Assembly: GCA_018644665.1 (NCBI GenBank)
Contig: JABGQA010000115.1
Span: 1 to 64,000 of the forward strand
DNA length: 64,000 bases
Source: Candidatus Poribacteria bacterium
GTDB taxonomy: Bacteria; Poribacteria; WGA-4E; GCA-2687025
Reading direction: 5' to 3'
The notes below the pieces were generated by a model. That model was not told where the DNA came from and did no database searches. It worked only from the letters and a program-made list of their open reading frames with translations. Position 1 is the first letter of the stretch, and each line of letters starts with the position of its first letter. Made by a program: the position numbers and the translations under genes. Below, one piece after another: positions 1 through 9,831 of this stretch.

Positions 1-30
1 CGCGACGTTCCCTCTCGCCGGGAGACATAG

Positions 31-852
31 ATGCCCGTGTTGACGCAGGCCCACCACGACCACTTCGATGCGCAGGGGTACATGCTCGTCGAGGACGCCG
101 TGCCGACCGAGCTGTGCGACGCCGTTGCCGACGCCATTTGGGCGTTCCTCGAAATGGACGGCGACGACCCCGAGACGTGGTACCGACCCCCGCACAAGCC
201 GGGAGCCGGCATGGTCGAGATGTACCAGCATCAGGCGATGTGGAACGTGTACCAGCACCCGAAGATCCAGCAGGTCTATTCCGAGATCTACGGCACCGAG
301 AAGATCTGGGTGCATCCCGACCGCGTCAACATGAAGCCGCCGCGCCACGCGGACCATCCCGAGTGGGACCACATGGGCATGTTCCACTGGGACGCCGACA
401 TCACGAAGCTGCCGCTGCGCTACGGCACTCAGGGCGTCCTGTATCTGAGGGACACGGCTGACGATCAGGGGTCGTTCGTGTGCTGGCCGGGGGCGCACAA
501 GTCGCTCATCGACGAGGAGAACCCGTGGGCGCCTGAGCTATCGCCGGACAAGTTCATTCAGGTCCCCGCGAAGGCCGGCACGATGCTCGTGTGGCATCGC
601 GCGCTTCCGCACGGCAACGGGCGGAACACGTCCGACAAGCCGCGGCTCGCGCAGTACATGAACTTCTACCCGGTTCCCGAGCCTATGAACGAGGAGCGGC
701 GTCAGGAGCGGATCACGCTGTGGCGCGAGCGTAGGGCGCTGGGACGAGGGCCGTGGCCGGGCGATCCGCGCGGGTGGGAGGCGAAGAACTACGGGCCGGC
801 GGAACTGACGGCATTGGGCCGGAAGCTGCTCGGTCTGGACCTCTGGGAGTAA
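31..852 (+). CDS. Phytanoyl-CoA dioxygenase (PhyH) family protein
   Basis: Full ORF; FHWDAD (HxD) motif and distal His in VWHRALPHGNGRNTS; GGGAG upstream of the ATG. Confidence 0.88.
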   Translation: MPVLTQAHHDHFDAQGYMLVEDAVPTELCDAVADAIWAFLEMDGDDPETWYRPPHKPGAGMVEMYQHQAMWNVYQHPKIQQVYSEIYGTEKIWVHPDRVNMKPPRHADHPEWDHMGMFHWDADITKLPLRYGTQGVLYLRDTADDQGSFVCWPGAHKSLIDEENPWAPELSPDKFIQVPAKAGTMLVWHRALPHGNGRNTSDKPRLAQYMNFYPVPEPMNEERRQERITLWRERRALGRGPWPGDPRGWEAKNYGPAELTALGRKLLGLDLWE

Positions 853-864
853 TGCTCGCCGCGC

Positions 865-1422
865 TCACGACGGCGCGACGCCGATGCGCTTCGCCAGGAA
901 GATGTCCGGCTTTCCGAACCCGTTCGCGTCCGGCAGCATGCCCACCACCGAATACCCGCACTTCTGGTAGAACTCATACGGGTGGCCACCCGGGTTCCGG
1001 ATGGCGGCCAGGTGATCGAGTGGGTCCGGGTAGACGTCGATGTCGCCCAGGGATGTCTGGCCGAGATGATCGTCGGAGCCGAGGTAGACCGTCATTCCTC
1101 CGCGCGCCCGCGCTTGCTCCTCCAGGTCTGCTACCAGCGCGCGGCCGATGCCGCGTCCTCGCCACTCCGGGTGCACGACTAGGGGGTGCAGTTCCCACAC
1201 GTGGCCGTCGTATTGGCGTATGCCTCCGACCCATCCGACCACGGCGCCATCCTCGACGGCCACGCGGCTGATGCGGTCTTCGGCGAGCGATTCGCGCACT
1301 TCCTCCAGGGCCTCGTCCGGGTCGGCCCAGCAGTCAGGGAGGTGAAGGAAGCCGATGCGCAGCACTTCCGCCGTCTGCGCGACCCCTTTGGCGTCATCAC
1401 GTTGTAGGTCCCTGATGTCCAC
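865..1422 (-). CDS. GNAT acetyltransferase resembling aminoglycoside 6'-N-acetyltransferase AAC(6')-Ii
   Basis: WELHPLVV, RGRGIGRAL, GGMTVYLGSDD, HPYEFYQKCGYSVVGMLPDANGFGKPDIFLAK blocks match remembered AAC(6')-Ii signature segments. Confidence 0.85.
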   Translation of the reverse strand: MDIRDLQRDDAKGVAQTAEVLRIGFLHLPDCWADPDEALEEVRESLAEDRISRVAVEDGAVVGWVGGIRQYDGHVWELHPLVVHPEWRGRGIGRALVADLEEQARARGGMTVYLGSDDHLGQTSLGDIDVYPDPLDHLAAIRNPGGHPYEFYQKCGYSVVGMLPDANGFGKPDIFLAKRIGVAPS

Positions 1423-1425
1423 AGA

Positions 1426-1974
1426 TTACGGCCTCTCGTCGGCTGCTTCGGACGTGATCGCCACCCGGATGCCGTCCAGGCGTGGGTCCGTGCGCGCGTA
1501 TTCTGCGAGGGATGGGTTTGCGGCGACGGCATCTCGGTAGGAGCGTAGGGCGTCGTCGTGCTGACCCCGTTCGGCATACACGCGCGCCAACGCATAGTGC
1601 GCGCCGGCGAGGGTCGGGTCGTCCTTCGCGGCGCGGAGCCACTCGGCGACGGCCTCGTCGGTTCGCCCGAGGTCCTCGTACGCCGCCCCCAGCTGATAGC
1701 GCGCGACCGCGTCCGACGGGTCGACGCGTAGCGCCGCCTCGTACGTCGCGGCGGCCTCCTCGACCTTGCCCTCTGCCGCGTACGCGGCGCCGAGGCTATG
1801 CCGCGCTTCGGTAAGCTCAGGGCTGAGGTCCAACGCTGCTTTCCACTCCTCCACGGCGAGGTCGACACGCCCGGTCTTGTGGTAGATGACACCGCGGTTG
1901 TAGTGCCGCGCCGCCGGATCGCCGCACGCGACGACGAGCCCGCATGCGATCAGCGCGACCATGACCGCCCTCAT
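1426..1974 (-). CDS. TPR-repeat lipoprotein
   Basis: Internal start MRAVMVALIACGLVVACGD gives a lipobox; repeated TPR units follow. The longer ORF N-terminus looks non-coding. Confidence 0.8.
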   Translation of the reverse strand: MRAVMVALIACGLVVACGDPAARHYNRGVIYHKTGRVDLAVEEWKAALDLSPELTEARHSLGAAYAAEGKVEEAAATYEAALRVDPSDAVARYQLGAAYEDLGRTDEAVAEWLRAAKDDPTLAGAHYALARVYAERGQHDDALRSYRDAVAANPSLAEYARTDPRLDGIRVAITSEAADERP

Positions 1975-1997
1975 GCGGCTCGAGATCCTGCACAGGA

Positions 1998-2414
1998 TCA
2001 CGGGTTCGGCGGCGCGGTGCAGATGAGCACTTCGAGTGTCTCGTCGCCCGTGTTCTCGATGCCGTGTTCGCACCACGGCGGCAGGTGGACGAACATCCCC
2101 GCGCGCACGTCGCGCTTCTCGCCGTTGAGCGTCATCGTCCCAGAGCCGCGTACGATGACGTAGCACTCCTCGGTGTGATGGCTACCCGGCTCCAGCACGA
2201 CGTGGGGCGGAATGTAGAACATGACGAGGCCCAGGTTCTCTGCGGGCGCTTTCGGGTTCGCGGGGTGCACGATCCGCACGCCGATGCCGTCGCATCCCGG
2301 GTAGCGTACCGGCACGCCGTCCTGGGCCGTGACGACGTTCGCCGGCGGCGGCGTGTCCGGCTTCGCCACGGGTGGATCGCCCTGATAGCCCTTGAACGTC
2401 GTTATCTTCGCCAT
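1998..2414 (-). CDS. Cupin domain protein
   Basis: PGSHHTEECYVIVRGSGTMTLNGE...AGMFVHLPPWCEHGIENTGDETLEVL cupin motifs. Confidence 0.88.
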   Translation of the reverse strand: MAKITTFKGYQGDPPVAKPDTPPPANVVTAQDGVPVRYPGCDGIGVRIVHPANPKAPAENLGLVMFYIPPHVVLEPGSHHTEECYVIVRGSGTMTLNGEKRDVRAGMFVHLPPWCEHGIENTGDETLEVLICTAPPNP

Positions 2415-2433
2415 GTGGTTCTCCCTGTCCGGC

Positions 2434-3216
2434 TTACCAGTCCCGCGTGTAGCCGGCCGTCCATCCCCCGTCCACTGTGAGGATCGCCCCGTTGACGTAG
2501 CTCGACTCCGGCGCGACGAGGAACAGCACGGCGTGCGCGATCTCCTCCACCGTCCCCGGCCGGCCGAGTGGTATGTGCGACAGCAGCGACTCGGCGTTCT
2601 CCGTGTACGCGCCGTCCTCGCCGTAGAAGAGCGCCTTCGTCCCGTCGGTAAGGGTGGACCCCGGCGCGACGGCGTTCACGAGTATCCCCTCCGGGCCGAG
2701 TTCCAACGCCATCGACTTCGTGAGATTCACGACGCCCGCCTTCGCCGCCACGAATGCGCTCTGTAGACGCAACGGCACGATTCCGGCTACCGAGCTTATG
2801 TTCACGATGCGTCCGCCGCCACGCCTCAGCATGCCGGGGATGATCGCGCGGCTCGTGATGAAGACGCCGTCGAGATCGACATGAGTGATGCGGCGCCAGT
2901 CGTTTACCGAGTATTCGTGTATCGGCACGCGATCGCTGCGCGTGTTGATGCCAGCGTTGTTCACGAGGATGTCGACCGGCCCCACCGTCGCGGCGACTTC
3001 TTCCATGTTTGGTAGGGAGGACACGTCGCCCTTGAGCGCGACGCACTCGCCGGTCGCGGACGTGATCTCCGCCGCAGTACGCGCGGCCTCGTCCGCGTCG
3101 ATGTCCACGATGAACACGCGCGCGCCGTTCGCGGACAGCGTCTCGGCAATCGCCCGGCCGATGCCCCGTCCGCCACCAGTGACGGTAGCGACCTTTCCGC
3201 CCAACTCGACGCGCAT
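2434..3216 (-). CDS. SDR family oxidoreductase
   Basis: Start at MRVELGGKVATVTGGGRGIGRAIA; NNAG; C-terminal VNGAILTVDGGW. Confidence 0.92.
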   Translation of the reverse strand: MRVELGGKVATVTGGGRGIGRAIAETLSANGARVFIVDIDADEAARTAAEITSATGECVALKGDVSSLPNMEEVAATVGPVDILVNNAGINTRSDRVPIHEYSVNDWRRITHVDLDGVFITSRAIIPGMLRRGGGRIVNISSVAGIVPLRLQSAFVAAKAGVVNLTKSMALELGPEGILVNAVAPGSTLTDGTKALFYGEDGAYTENAESLLSHIPLGRPGTVEEIAHAVLFLVAPESSYVNGAILTVDGGWTAGYTRDW

Positions 3217-3366
3217 ATCGACTCCCCGAATGACCCAACGAGCATAGGACTGGGACGGCGCGTCGCACAACGGTCGGAGATCGTTGCGCGACATCACGCC
3301 TACGATTACATTGGCAGCGACGGCGCGGCAGACACCGCGTGAGCGATCCACGGCGAGGAGAGGCAC

Positions 3367-4140
3367 ATGCGTAGCGACGGCAAGGTGGCGGTCGTGAGCG
3401 GCGGTGGAGCGGGGATCGGGAAGGCGTGCGTGCTGCGCTTCGTCGAGGAGGGCGCGCGCGTGGTCATCGGCGACATGTCCGTCGCCGACGGCGAAGCCAC
3501 CCGCGCTCTTGTCGAGCAGGCCGGCGGCGAGGCGATCTACGTCGAGGGCAACGTCGTGAACGAGAGCGACTGCCACGCGTGGGCATCCGCCGCGCTGGAC
3601 GCGTGGGGCCGCATCGACATGCTCGTTGCGAACGCGGGGGCGCGCGTAGGCGGCAGCATCCTCGACGCGACCGAGGAGGACTGGGAGATCATCGTCAACG
3701 TGAACCTGCGTGGCGTGGCGTACTGCTGCAAGGCGGCGCTCCCAGCGATGATCGAGCAACAGTCCGGCAGCATCGTCATGATCTCGTCCGCGAACGCGAC
3801 GGTTGGGCGCTCGGGAATGCCGCTGTACGACGCGACGAAGGCGGGGGTCGTATCACTCGCGCGCAGCCTCGCGGTCGCGCACGGCGAGGACAACATCCGC
3901 GCGAACGCCGTGCTGCCGGGCTACACGATCACCGATTTCCACGAACGCAACGCGGCCAAGGGCGGCACGACGCCTGAGGAGATGCGCGAGCGCACGAAGG
4001 GGTATGCGCTACTCGGCGCGGCTGCGGAGCCGCATCAGTTGGCCGCCGCCGTCTACTTCCTCGCTAGCGATGACGCGTCTAACATCACCGGGCAGGGGCT
4101 GCTGGTCGATGGCGGCCTCAGCGTGACTTCGGGCGCCTGA
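3367..4140 (+). CDS. SDR family oxidoreductase
   Basis: VAVVSGGGAGIGKACV, NAGA, YDATKAGV, GQGLLVDGGLSVTSG. Confidence 0.93.
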   Translation: MRSDGKVAVVSGGGAGIGKACVLRFVEEGARVVIGDMSVADGEATRALVEQAGGEAIYVEGNVVNESDCHAWASAALDAWGRIDMLVANAGARVGGSILDATEEDWEIIVNVNLRGVAYCCKAALPAMIEQQSGSIVMISSANATVGRSGMPLYDATKAGVVSLARSLAVAHGEDNIRANAVLPGYTITDFHERNAAKGGTTPEEMRERTKGYALLGAAAEPHQLAAAVYFLASDDASNITGQGLLVDGGLSVTSGA

Positions 4141-4191
4141 GAACGCGCGTTGCGGGCGACATCAGACCGAGCGGGATAGGGAGACTGACGC

Positions 4192-5547
4192 ATGACCGGG
4201 ACATCAGTGCGCCGAGTCGCGTACACCGTCGTGCTCGCCGTGGCCGTGTGTGCGCGGCTCGACGCCGCCGATACCAACTGGCCGTCGTTCCGCGGCCACA
4301 ACGCCGATGGGGTGGCCGACGGCTACGCGACGGCGACCGAGTGGAGCGTACCCGACCATAAGAACATCGCATGGACGGCGCCCATCCCGGGTCAGGGACA
4401 TTCAAGCCCTGTCGTCTGGGGAGACCGACTGTTCGTCACGACGGCCGTGAGCGGCATGGACGACCCGGAGTTGCGCGTCGGTCTCTACGGCAGTATCGAG
4501 CCCGTGCAAGACGACACGGTGCACCGGTATGAGGTGCATTGCCTCGACAAGAACACCGGCGTCCCGTTGTGGACGCGCGTAGCTCTCGAGGCCGTCCCCG
4601 AGATCAAGCGGCACACGAAGGCCACGCACGCGAACTGCACCCCTGCCACCGATGGCTCTCACGTAGTGGCCTTCTTCGGTTCCGACGGGCTGTACTGCTA
4701 CACCGTCGACGGCGACCTGCTCTGGGAGAAGGATCTCGGCGTCCTCGACTCGGGGTACTTTGTCGTGCCTGAGGCGCAGTGGGGCTTCGCGTCCTCGCCG
4801 ATCATCCACGATGAGATGGTGATCGTGCAGTGCGACGTGCAGGAGAACTCGTTCATCGCGGCGTTCAGCATCCACGACGGCGAGCAGGTCTGGCGCACTC
4901 CCCGCGACGACGTCCCGACGTGGAGCACCCCCACGATCTACCCGCACGCGGACGGCGCGCGAGTCGCCGTCAACGGTTACCGGCACATGGCCGGCTACGA
5001 CGCGCGGACGGGCGCCGAGGTGTGGCGCATGAGCGGCGGGGGTGACATCCCCGTCCCGACGCCAATCATCGCGAACGACCTCATCTACATCACCAAGGCG
5101 CACGGCGACGGAGCGCCCCTGTACGCCGTCCGACCCACGGCGGTCGGGGACATCACGCTTCCCGATGGCGAGACCGCCAGCGACGCCGTCGCGTGGGGCA
5201 CGCCCGGCAACGGCGCGTACATGCAGACGCCCATCGCGTACGGCGCCTACCTGTATAGCTGTCGAGACAGCGGCGTCGTGAAGTGCTACGCAGCGGAGAC
5301 CGGCGAGCTGATCTACGAGCAGCGACTCGGGAGCGGGCGCACGGGGTTCACGGCGTCACCCATCGCCGCCGATGGGAAGCTCTACTTCACGAGTGAACTC
5401 GGGACCACGTACGTCGTCGCGCCCGGCCCCGAGTTGGAGGTCCTGTCCGTGAACGAGCTGGACGACATCTGCATGGCGACGCCGGCGGCGTCCGAAGGCG
5501 CCCTCTACTTCCGCACACGCGGCGCCGTGATCGCCGTCGCGGAATAA
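4192..5547 (+). CDS. PQQ-like beta-propeller repeat protein (secreted)
   Basis: N-terminal hydrophobic segment; NWPSFRGHNADGVA; repeated blade-like motifs. Confidence 0.88.
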   Translation: MTGTSVRRVAYTVVLAVAVCARLDAADTNWPSFRGHNADGVADGYATATEWSVPDHKNIAWTAPIPGQGHSSPVVWGDRLFVTTAVSGMDDPELRVGLYGSIEPVQDDTVHRYEVHCLDKNTGVPLWTRVALEAVPEIKRHTKATHANCTPATDGSHVVAFFGSDGLYCYTVDGDLLWEKDLGVLDSGYFVVPEAQWGFASSPIIHDEMVIVQCDVQENSFIAAFSIHDGEQVWRTPRDDVPTWSTPTIYPHADGARVAVNGYRHMAGYDARTGAEVWRMSGGGDIPVPTPIIANDLIYITKAHGDGAPLYAVRPTAVGDITLPDGETASDAVAWGTPGNGAYMQTPIAYGAYLYSCRDSGVVKCYAAETGELIYEQRLGSGRTGFTASPIAADGKLYFTSELGTTYVVAPGPELEVLSVNELDDICMATPAASEGALYFRTRGAVIAVAE

Positions 5548-5693
5548 CCCACTGCCAACACGTCCAGTCCGGGGCGGCAGTCGGAATCGGATCGCGACTA
5601 CAGAGCGGCCGGCATCTGCACCCGGACCGTGTTTGACGCTTCCGTCGCACTCCGCACACGCCGCGCATGGACGGGGACCACGCCCAAGAGCGA

Positions 5694-6690
5694 GGTAGCC
5701 TCGGAAGGTGTGTAAGTAGGGAACGGCGGCGTAGACGTCCCAGACCTGAAAACCACCGGGTAGGAGACCCGGCAGAAGGGAAGGACGCGCCAGCATGAGC
5801 CAGGATACGCACGACCCTCAGCACGCGTAAGAGGTCGCCTTTGAGAACGTCGACGCGTGGGCGCGCCAGCGGATGCAGGACGGGTTCCAGGGACTGATCG
5901 AGGATGAAGTCGACGACCTGCTGGGTCGCAAGAAGCACGAGCGTCGTGGGTCTGGGAACATGTCCTCGGGCTACCGCAACGGACACCGAAAGCCACGTCG
6001 CGTGAGCCTGACGAGCGGGACGATCACCGTGCGTCGCCCTCGTGTGCGCGATTTGGAGGAGCGGTTCGAGAGTCGGATACTGCCGCTGTTCCTGCGCCGT
6101 ACCCGGGAAGTAGGCGACCTGCTCCCTGAGTTGCATCTGCACGGTCTATGCGAGGGTGATTTCGATCTGGCGTTGCGTGGTCTGGTGGGCGATGGCGCTC
6201 CGCTGTCGGCGAGTTCCGTCGCGCGGCTGGTCGCGCGGCTGAAGGAGAACTGGCTGGCGGAATACAGCGCGTGGAAGTCACGGTCGCTAGCGGACGACCC
6301 GGTCGTGTACATCTGGGGAGACGGCGTGTATGTGAAAGCCGGCTTCGAGAAGGAGAAGGCTGCGCTCTTGGTCGTCATCGGCGCGATGCGGCACGGTCCC
6401 AAGGTGGTTCTGGCTGTCGAGAGCAGGTATCGGGAGAGTATAGGAAGTTGGTCGTCGGCGCCGCGGGATCTGAAATCGCGGGGCATGAGCTGTCCGCGTC
6501 TGGTGATCGGCGACGGTCACCTGGGTATCTGGGGAGCGTTGGCAAACGTGTATCCCGACGCGGCGGAGCAGCGTTGCAGGAACCACCACATCGTCAACGT
6601 CCTGGATCGTGTGTCGATGTGGGAACAGGGCACGGCGAAGACGCCGCTGACGCGCATTCCGTATGCGTCCACGCGCAACGAAGCGGTGAC
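5694..6690 (+). mobile_element. Partial IS256-family insertion sequence
   Basis: Transposase pseudogene plus a GGAAGGTGTGTAAGTAG-type sequence upstream as a possible left terminal repeat; no right end found. Confidence 0.55.
5795..6690 (+). pseudogene. IS256/Mutator-family transposase remnant (in-frame stop near the N-terminus, C-terminus lost)
   Basis: ATG at 5795 reads MSQDTHDPQHA then TAA (5828-5830), then continues in frame EVAFENVDAWARQRMQDGFQG...; VYIWGDGVYVKAGFEKEKAALLVVIGA and LVIGDGHLGIWGALANVYPDAAEQRC typical of the family; homology stops after YASTRNEA. Confidence 0.85.
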
Positions 6691-6691
6691 G

Positions 6692-7297
6692 TCAGCCGCC
6701 GGGTCCGCTATACGGCGTACGGGTGTGGGTCGGAATAGAGTACGCGGATTTCGCCAGTTGACGCCCGGCAAGTTCTCGGAGCTTCACGTAGTTGATTCCC
6801 CCATCGCGCGTAATGGCTTCCGGGTACGCGGCTGAGAGGACGTCGAGGGCCGCGAAAAACGCACGGCGGAACTCGCGATCTCGCTCGTCCCACGCTGGGT
6901 CGGAGTCGTCTCGATGGCTTTGCTCATGTCTGTCGTAGGCGTCGTCCGCAACGTGATATGTCTCCAGTCGGCGCTCCAGCTCCTGCACCTCTCGCTCTGA
7001 CATTCGTCCAGTCGTCGGTACGATGGCAGAGGGGCCCTCTGTCGCTCCGGCAGCTGAACGGGGCGGCACACGGTGGACTGCGGCGGCTCCCGTAGCGCGC
7101 GTCCCGTCCGAGGGATCCACCGCAACCTTCCGTGCTGGTAGCGGGTTGCGGGCCGGCACACGACCAGCGTGCTGCGAAGGGCCCGTGTCCACGGCTGGCG
7201 GTTCTCCTGGAGGCCCTCCGCGCAACATGATCCCGGCGATGACGGCTAGTGCCGCGGCCACAGCCGACGCTGTAAGAACCGTGCGAGGGGCGGGCAT
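6692..7297 (-). CDS. Hypothetical membrane-anchored/secreted protein, probably truncated at its C-terminus
   Basis: MPAPRTVLTASAVAAALAVIAGIML N-terminal hydrophobic segment; the 3' end abuts the point where transposase homology stops. Confidence 0.45.
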   Translation of the reverse strand: MPAPRTVLTASAVAAALAVIAGIMLRGGPPGEPPAVDTGPSQHAGRVPARNPLPARKVAVDPSDGTRATGAAAVHRVPPRSAAGATEGPSAIVPTTGRMSEREVQELERRLETYHVADDAYDRHEQSHRDDSDPAWDERDREFRRAFFAALDVLSAAYPEAITRDGGINYVKLRELAGRQLAKSAYSIPTHTRTPYSGPGG

Positions 7298-7529
7298 AGG
7301 ATCCCTTCGACGTTGTGTGGGAGAAGGGACGGGCGAAACCCCCTCCCTGTAAGGCGCCGCACACGAACACGACAACAGGCAGTCGACCTGGGGGTGGTAA
7401 ACAGTGTTGTAGTTGTCGCCCCAGCTGCAAGTACTGGCGGTCTCCTCGGAGCAGGTCGTGTCGGTGTACCATGTGAGCCTGCACTCTGATTGTACGCGGT
7501 CCAGCTCGCACGCGCGCGCTTGCGTCCTT

Positions 7530-8750
7530 GAGTCGGTGCGACATTCTCTCAGGTCGAATGCTGGGCTCGCATCTGGTGTATGGCAGCCCGCGCACTCGGA
7601 CGGGGCACGCTGTCTTGAAGCGTCTGACGTGTCCGCGACGTGCGCTCCACCCGCCCCGTGGCACGCTTCACACGGAACATGGCGCAGCTCTGGCGTCTTT
7701 GTAGCGCTGGCGAAGCCGGTTCGGGCGCCGAGACCGACAACATGACACCTCAAGCGCTCTGGGTCGTGCGAGCGCCCCTTCGCGACGGGCGTGTCGTACA
7801 CGTGCGCACGCTTGGCGCCTTGCCAGGTGACGTACGCGTCGGCGTGGCCCCGACCACACTCCGCGTTGCCGACGAACGATGCGCTGTCGGTGACTTCCAA
7901 CGACTCGTCAGCGTTGTCAGGGATGTCGGGCGCCAAGTGTGGCGTCGTTCTCATATGTGTCGGACATCGGCAACGCGCCTGCCTCCTCGTCGGCGCGCAG
8001 CATCTGCGTGACGAGGCGCTGCCCTTTCACGCCGGTGCAACGATGGGCGTGCCGCCCCCGGAGGCTGCGACCGCAGGTGAAGCATCCGTGGCCACCGGGA
8101 TCTGGGCCACAATCGCGTCGAAGTCGGCACCCGCCGCGCGAGGGTAACCGCGTCCGCAACCGAAGCACAGTAGAGAAGCACGAGGCTGTCGCTGCCGCTT
8201 CTGCGACGAGCTCTCTCGCGCGGGCCACGGGGTTCGACCGCGTGGATTCGGGGCGGAATGCCTGTGCCCTGCGCGCGTTCTCCTCCGACATGGTCCCTAC
8301 AGCGCCCAGCGCGCTTCCGCCTTCTCGCCAATACCCGATGCCTTCGGAGAGCTCGACTCCACCCCATCGCAGGTTCCCGGCGCGGAGAGGGACGCCGCTG
8401 CTGTCCCACTGACCGGCCAAGCATGGAATCCCAATGCGGCCTCGCCGACCCCAACATTCATCGCCACGCATCCGCTTGCGCGCATCGCCAGGAGCGCCGT
8501 CCCCAACTTCAGCTCCTGCTGCCACCCCGGCCCTTCGACCACACCGCCGTTGTGCACGAGGGCAACCCCATCCTGGGAGTTCCGCACCTCCGCGATCGCC
8601 GTGGCCCTCCTGGCAAGCCTCCCCCGGCTGGGACATGGCGCATCCACAAAGCTCGATGAACCCACGCTCGTCGCTCGAGATGCCCAAGACCACGCCCTGC
8701 TCACGTGTCGCCCCGAGCGACACGCTCATCGCCGCAGGAGTCACAGTATG
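7530..8750 (-). pseudogene. Degenerate metallophosphatase (5'-nucleotidase-like) fused to multiheme cytochrome c (c554-like)
   Basis: Segments in different frames: RGFIELCGCAMSQPG; LARRATAIAEVRNSQDGVALVHNGGVVEGPGWQQELK; LLYCASVADAVTLAR; GADFDAIVAQIPVATDASPAVAASGGGTPIVAPA(stop); VKGQRLVTQMLRADEEAGALP; SFVGNAECGRGHADAYVTWQGAKRAHVYDT...KGRSHDPERLRCHVVGLG...CEACHGAGGAHV...CAGCHTPDASPAFDLRE. Confidence 0.8.
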
Positions 8751-9792
8751 GCAACAGCGTGTGCCGCACGGCGCCACACGACCCGCACTCGTGATAGAGA
8801 CCGGAGCCACAGGACGGGCACGTGTAGGGCGTCTCGTCTTCGTCGCTCCCGTCCGATGCGCCGGAGACAGGCCCCTTCGCCGTCCATAGCGCGTGCTTGA
8901 GCGGGCCTCGCATGATCTGGAACGCGCACACCGGGCAGCGATGGCGCCCGTACGCCTCTCGATACCGACGCAACAACAGGTCAGGCCGTGGAGCCGCCAC
9001 CATCCTCACCACCTGCACGAGGAACAACGTCACGACGCCAATGCCCGCGCCCACCGCGATGTACTTGAACCAGGGCCGCGGGAAGTACTGCCACATGACC
9101 TGTGCCATCACCACGAACGTCGCGATGAGCCACGCGTAGTAGATCGGCGCGTATAGCTGCTTCCGCCGCGTGAACACCAGCCACGCCCCCAAGGCGAGCG
9201 CCGGAAGCACGAACGCCAACTTGAACGCGGCGAGCTTCAGTCGATGGCGGCTCAGGCGCGACTCGAACTCCTCGTGGACGCGCTCGTTGTCTTCCGTACG
9301 CCGTTCATCGAGTGCCTGGATGCGCGCGGCGACCGTGCGCTGTTCCTGGCTCTGTTTGCCGATGGTTTCGCTCGCGAGTTGGAATTCCACCTGCTTCGCG
9401 ATGAATAACGACTGGCTCTCCGCGAGCGCCTGTTGACGCTCGTCGGTGGGCGTGACGCCAGCCTCGATATCGAGCCGGTGCAGGTCGATGAGCTGATCCA
9501 TCGTGGATCGGAGCTCGGCGGTGCTTCGGCTCAGGACGCGCTGGATGTCCTCCTGATTCGAGATCTGCGTCTGCAGGTCGGATTGCTGCTTCTGCAGGCT
9601 GTCGAGCTCGTCGCGCAAGGCGGCGTCCCCGATCTCATCGCGCACGTCCTCGCGCTGCGGCCCGTCGATACGGCCGATGTCGCTGACCACGAAGTCGACC
9701 GCCCAGTAGAACAGGAGCGTCAGCACAGAGCCGAGGAACCAGATGAGCAGCCGATGCAGCCGAGGGGCGTGTGCGCGGGATGTCGAGGCCAT
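8701..9792 (-). CDS. Membrane protein with coiled coil and C-terminal double zinc ribbon
   Basis: N-terminal TM helix, long Gln/Glu-rich coiled coil, further TM helices, CPVC and CPSCGSGLYHECGSCGAVRHTLLPYCDSCG. Confidence 0.8.
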   Translation of the reverse strand: MASTSRAHAPRLHRLLIWFLGSVLTLLFYWAVDFVVSDIGRIDGPQREDVRDEIGDAALRDELDSLQKQQSDLQTQISNQEDIQRVLSRSTAELRSTMDQLIDLHRLDIEAGVTPTDERQQALAESQSLFIAKQVEFQLASETIGKQSQEQRTVAARIQALDERRTEDNERVHEEFESRLSRHRLKLAAFKLAFVLPALALGAWLVFTRRKQLYAPIYYAWLIATFVVMAQVMWQYFPRPWFKYIAVGAGIGVVTLFLVQVVRMVAAPRPDLLLRRYREAYGRHRCPVCAFQIMRGPLKHALWTAKGPVSGASDGSDEDETPYTCPSCGSGLYHECGSCGAVRHTLLPYCDSCGDERVARGDT

Positions 9793-9831
9793 GGGGTTGC
9801 GCGCTCCATGTGGTTGGGAGTCCGGGAGCCG

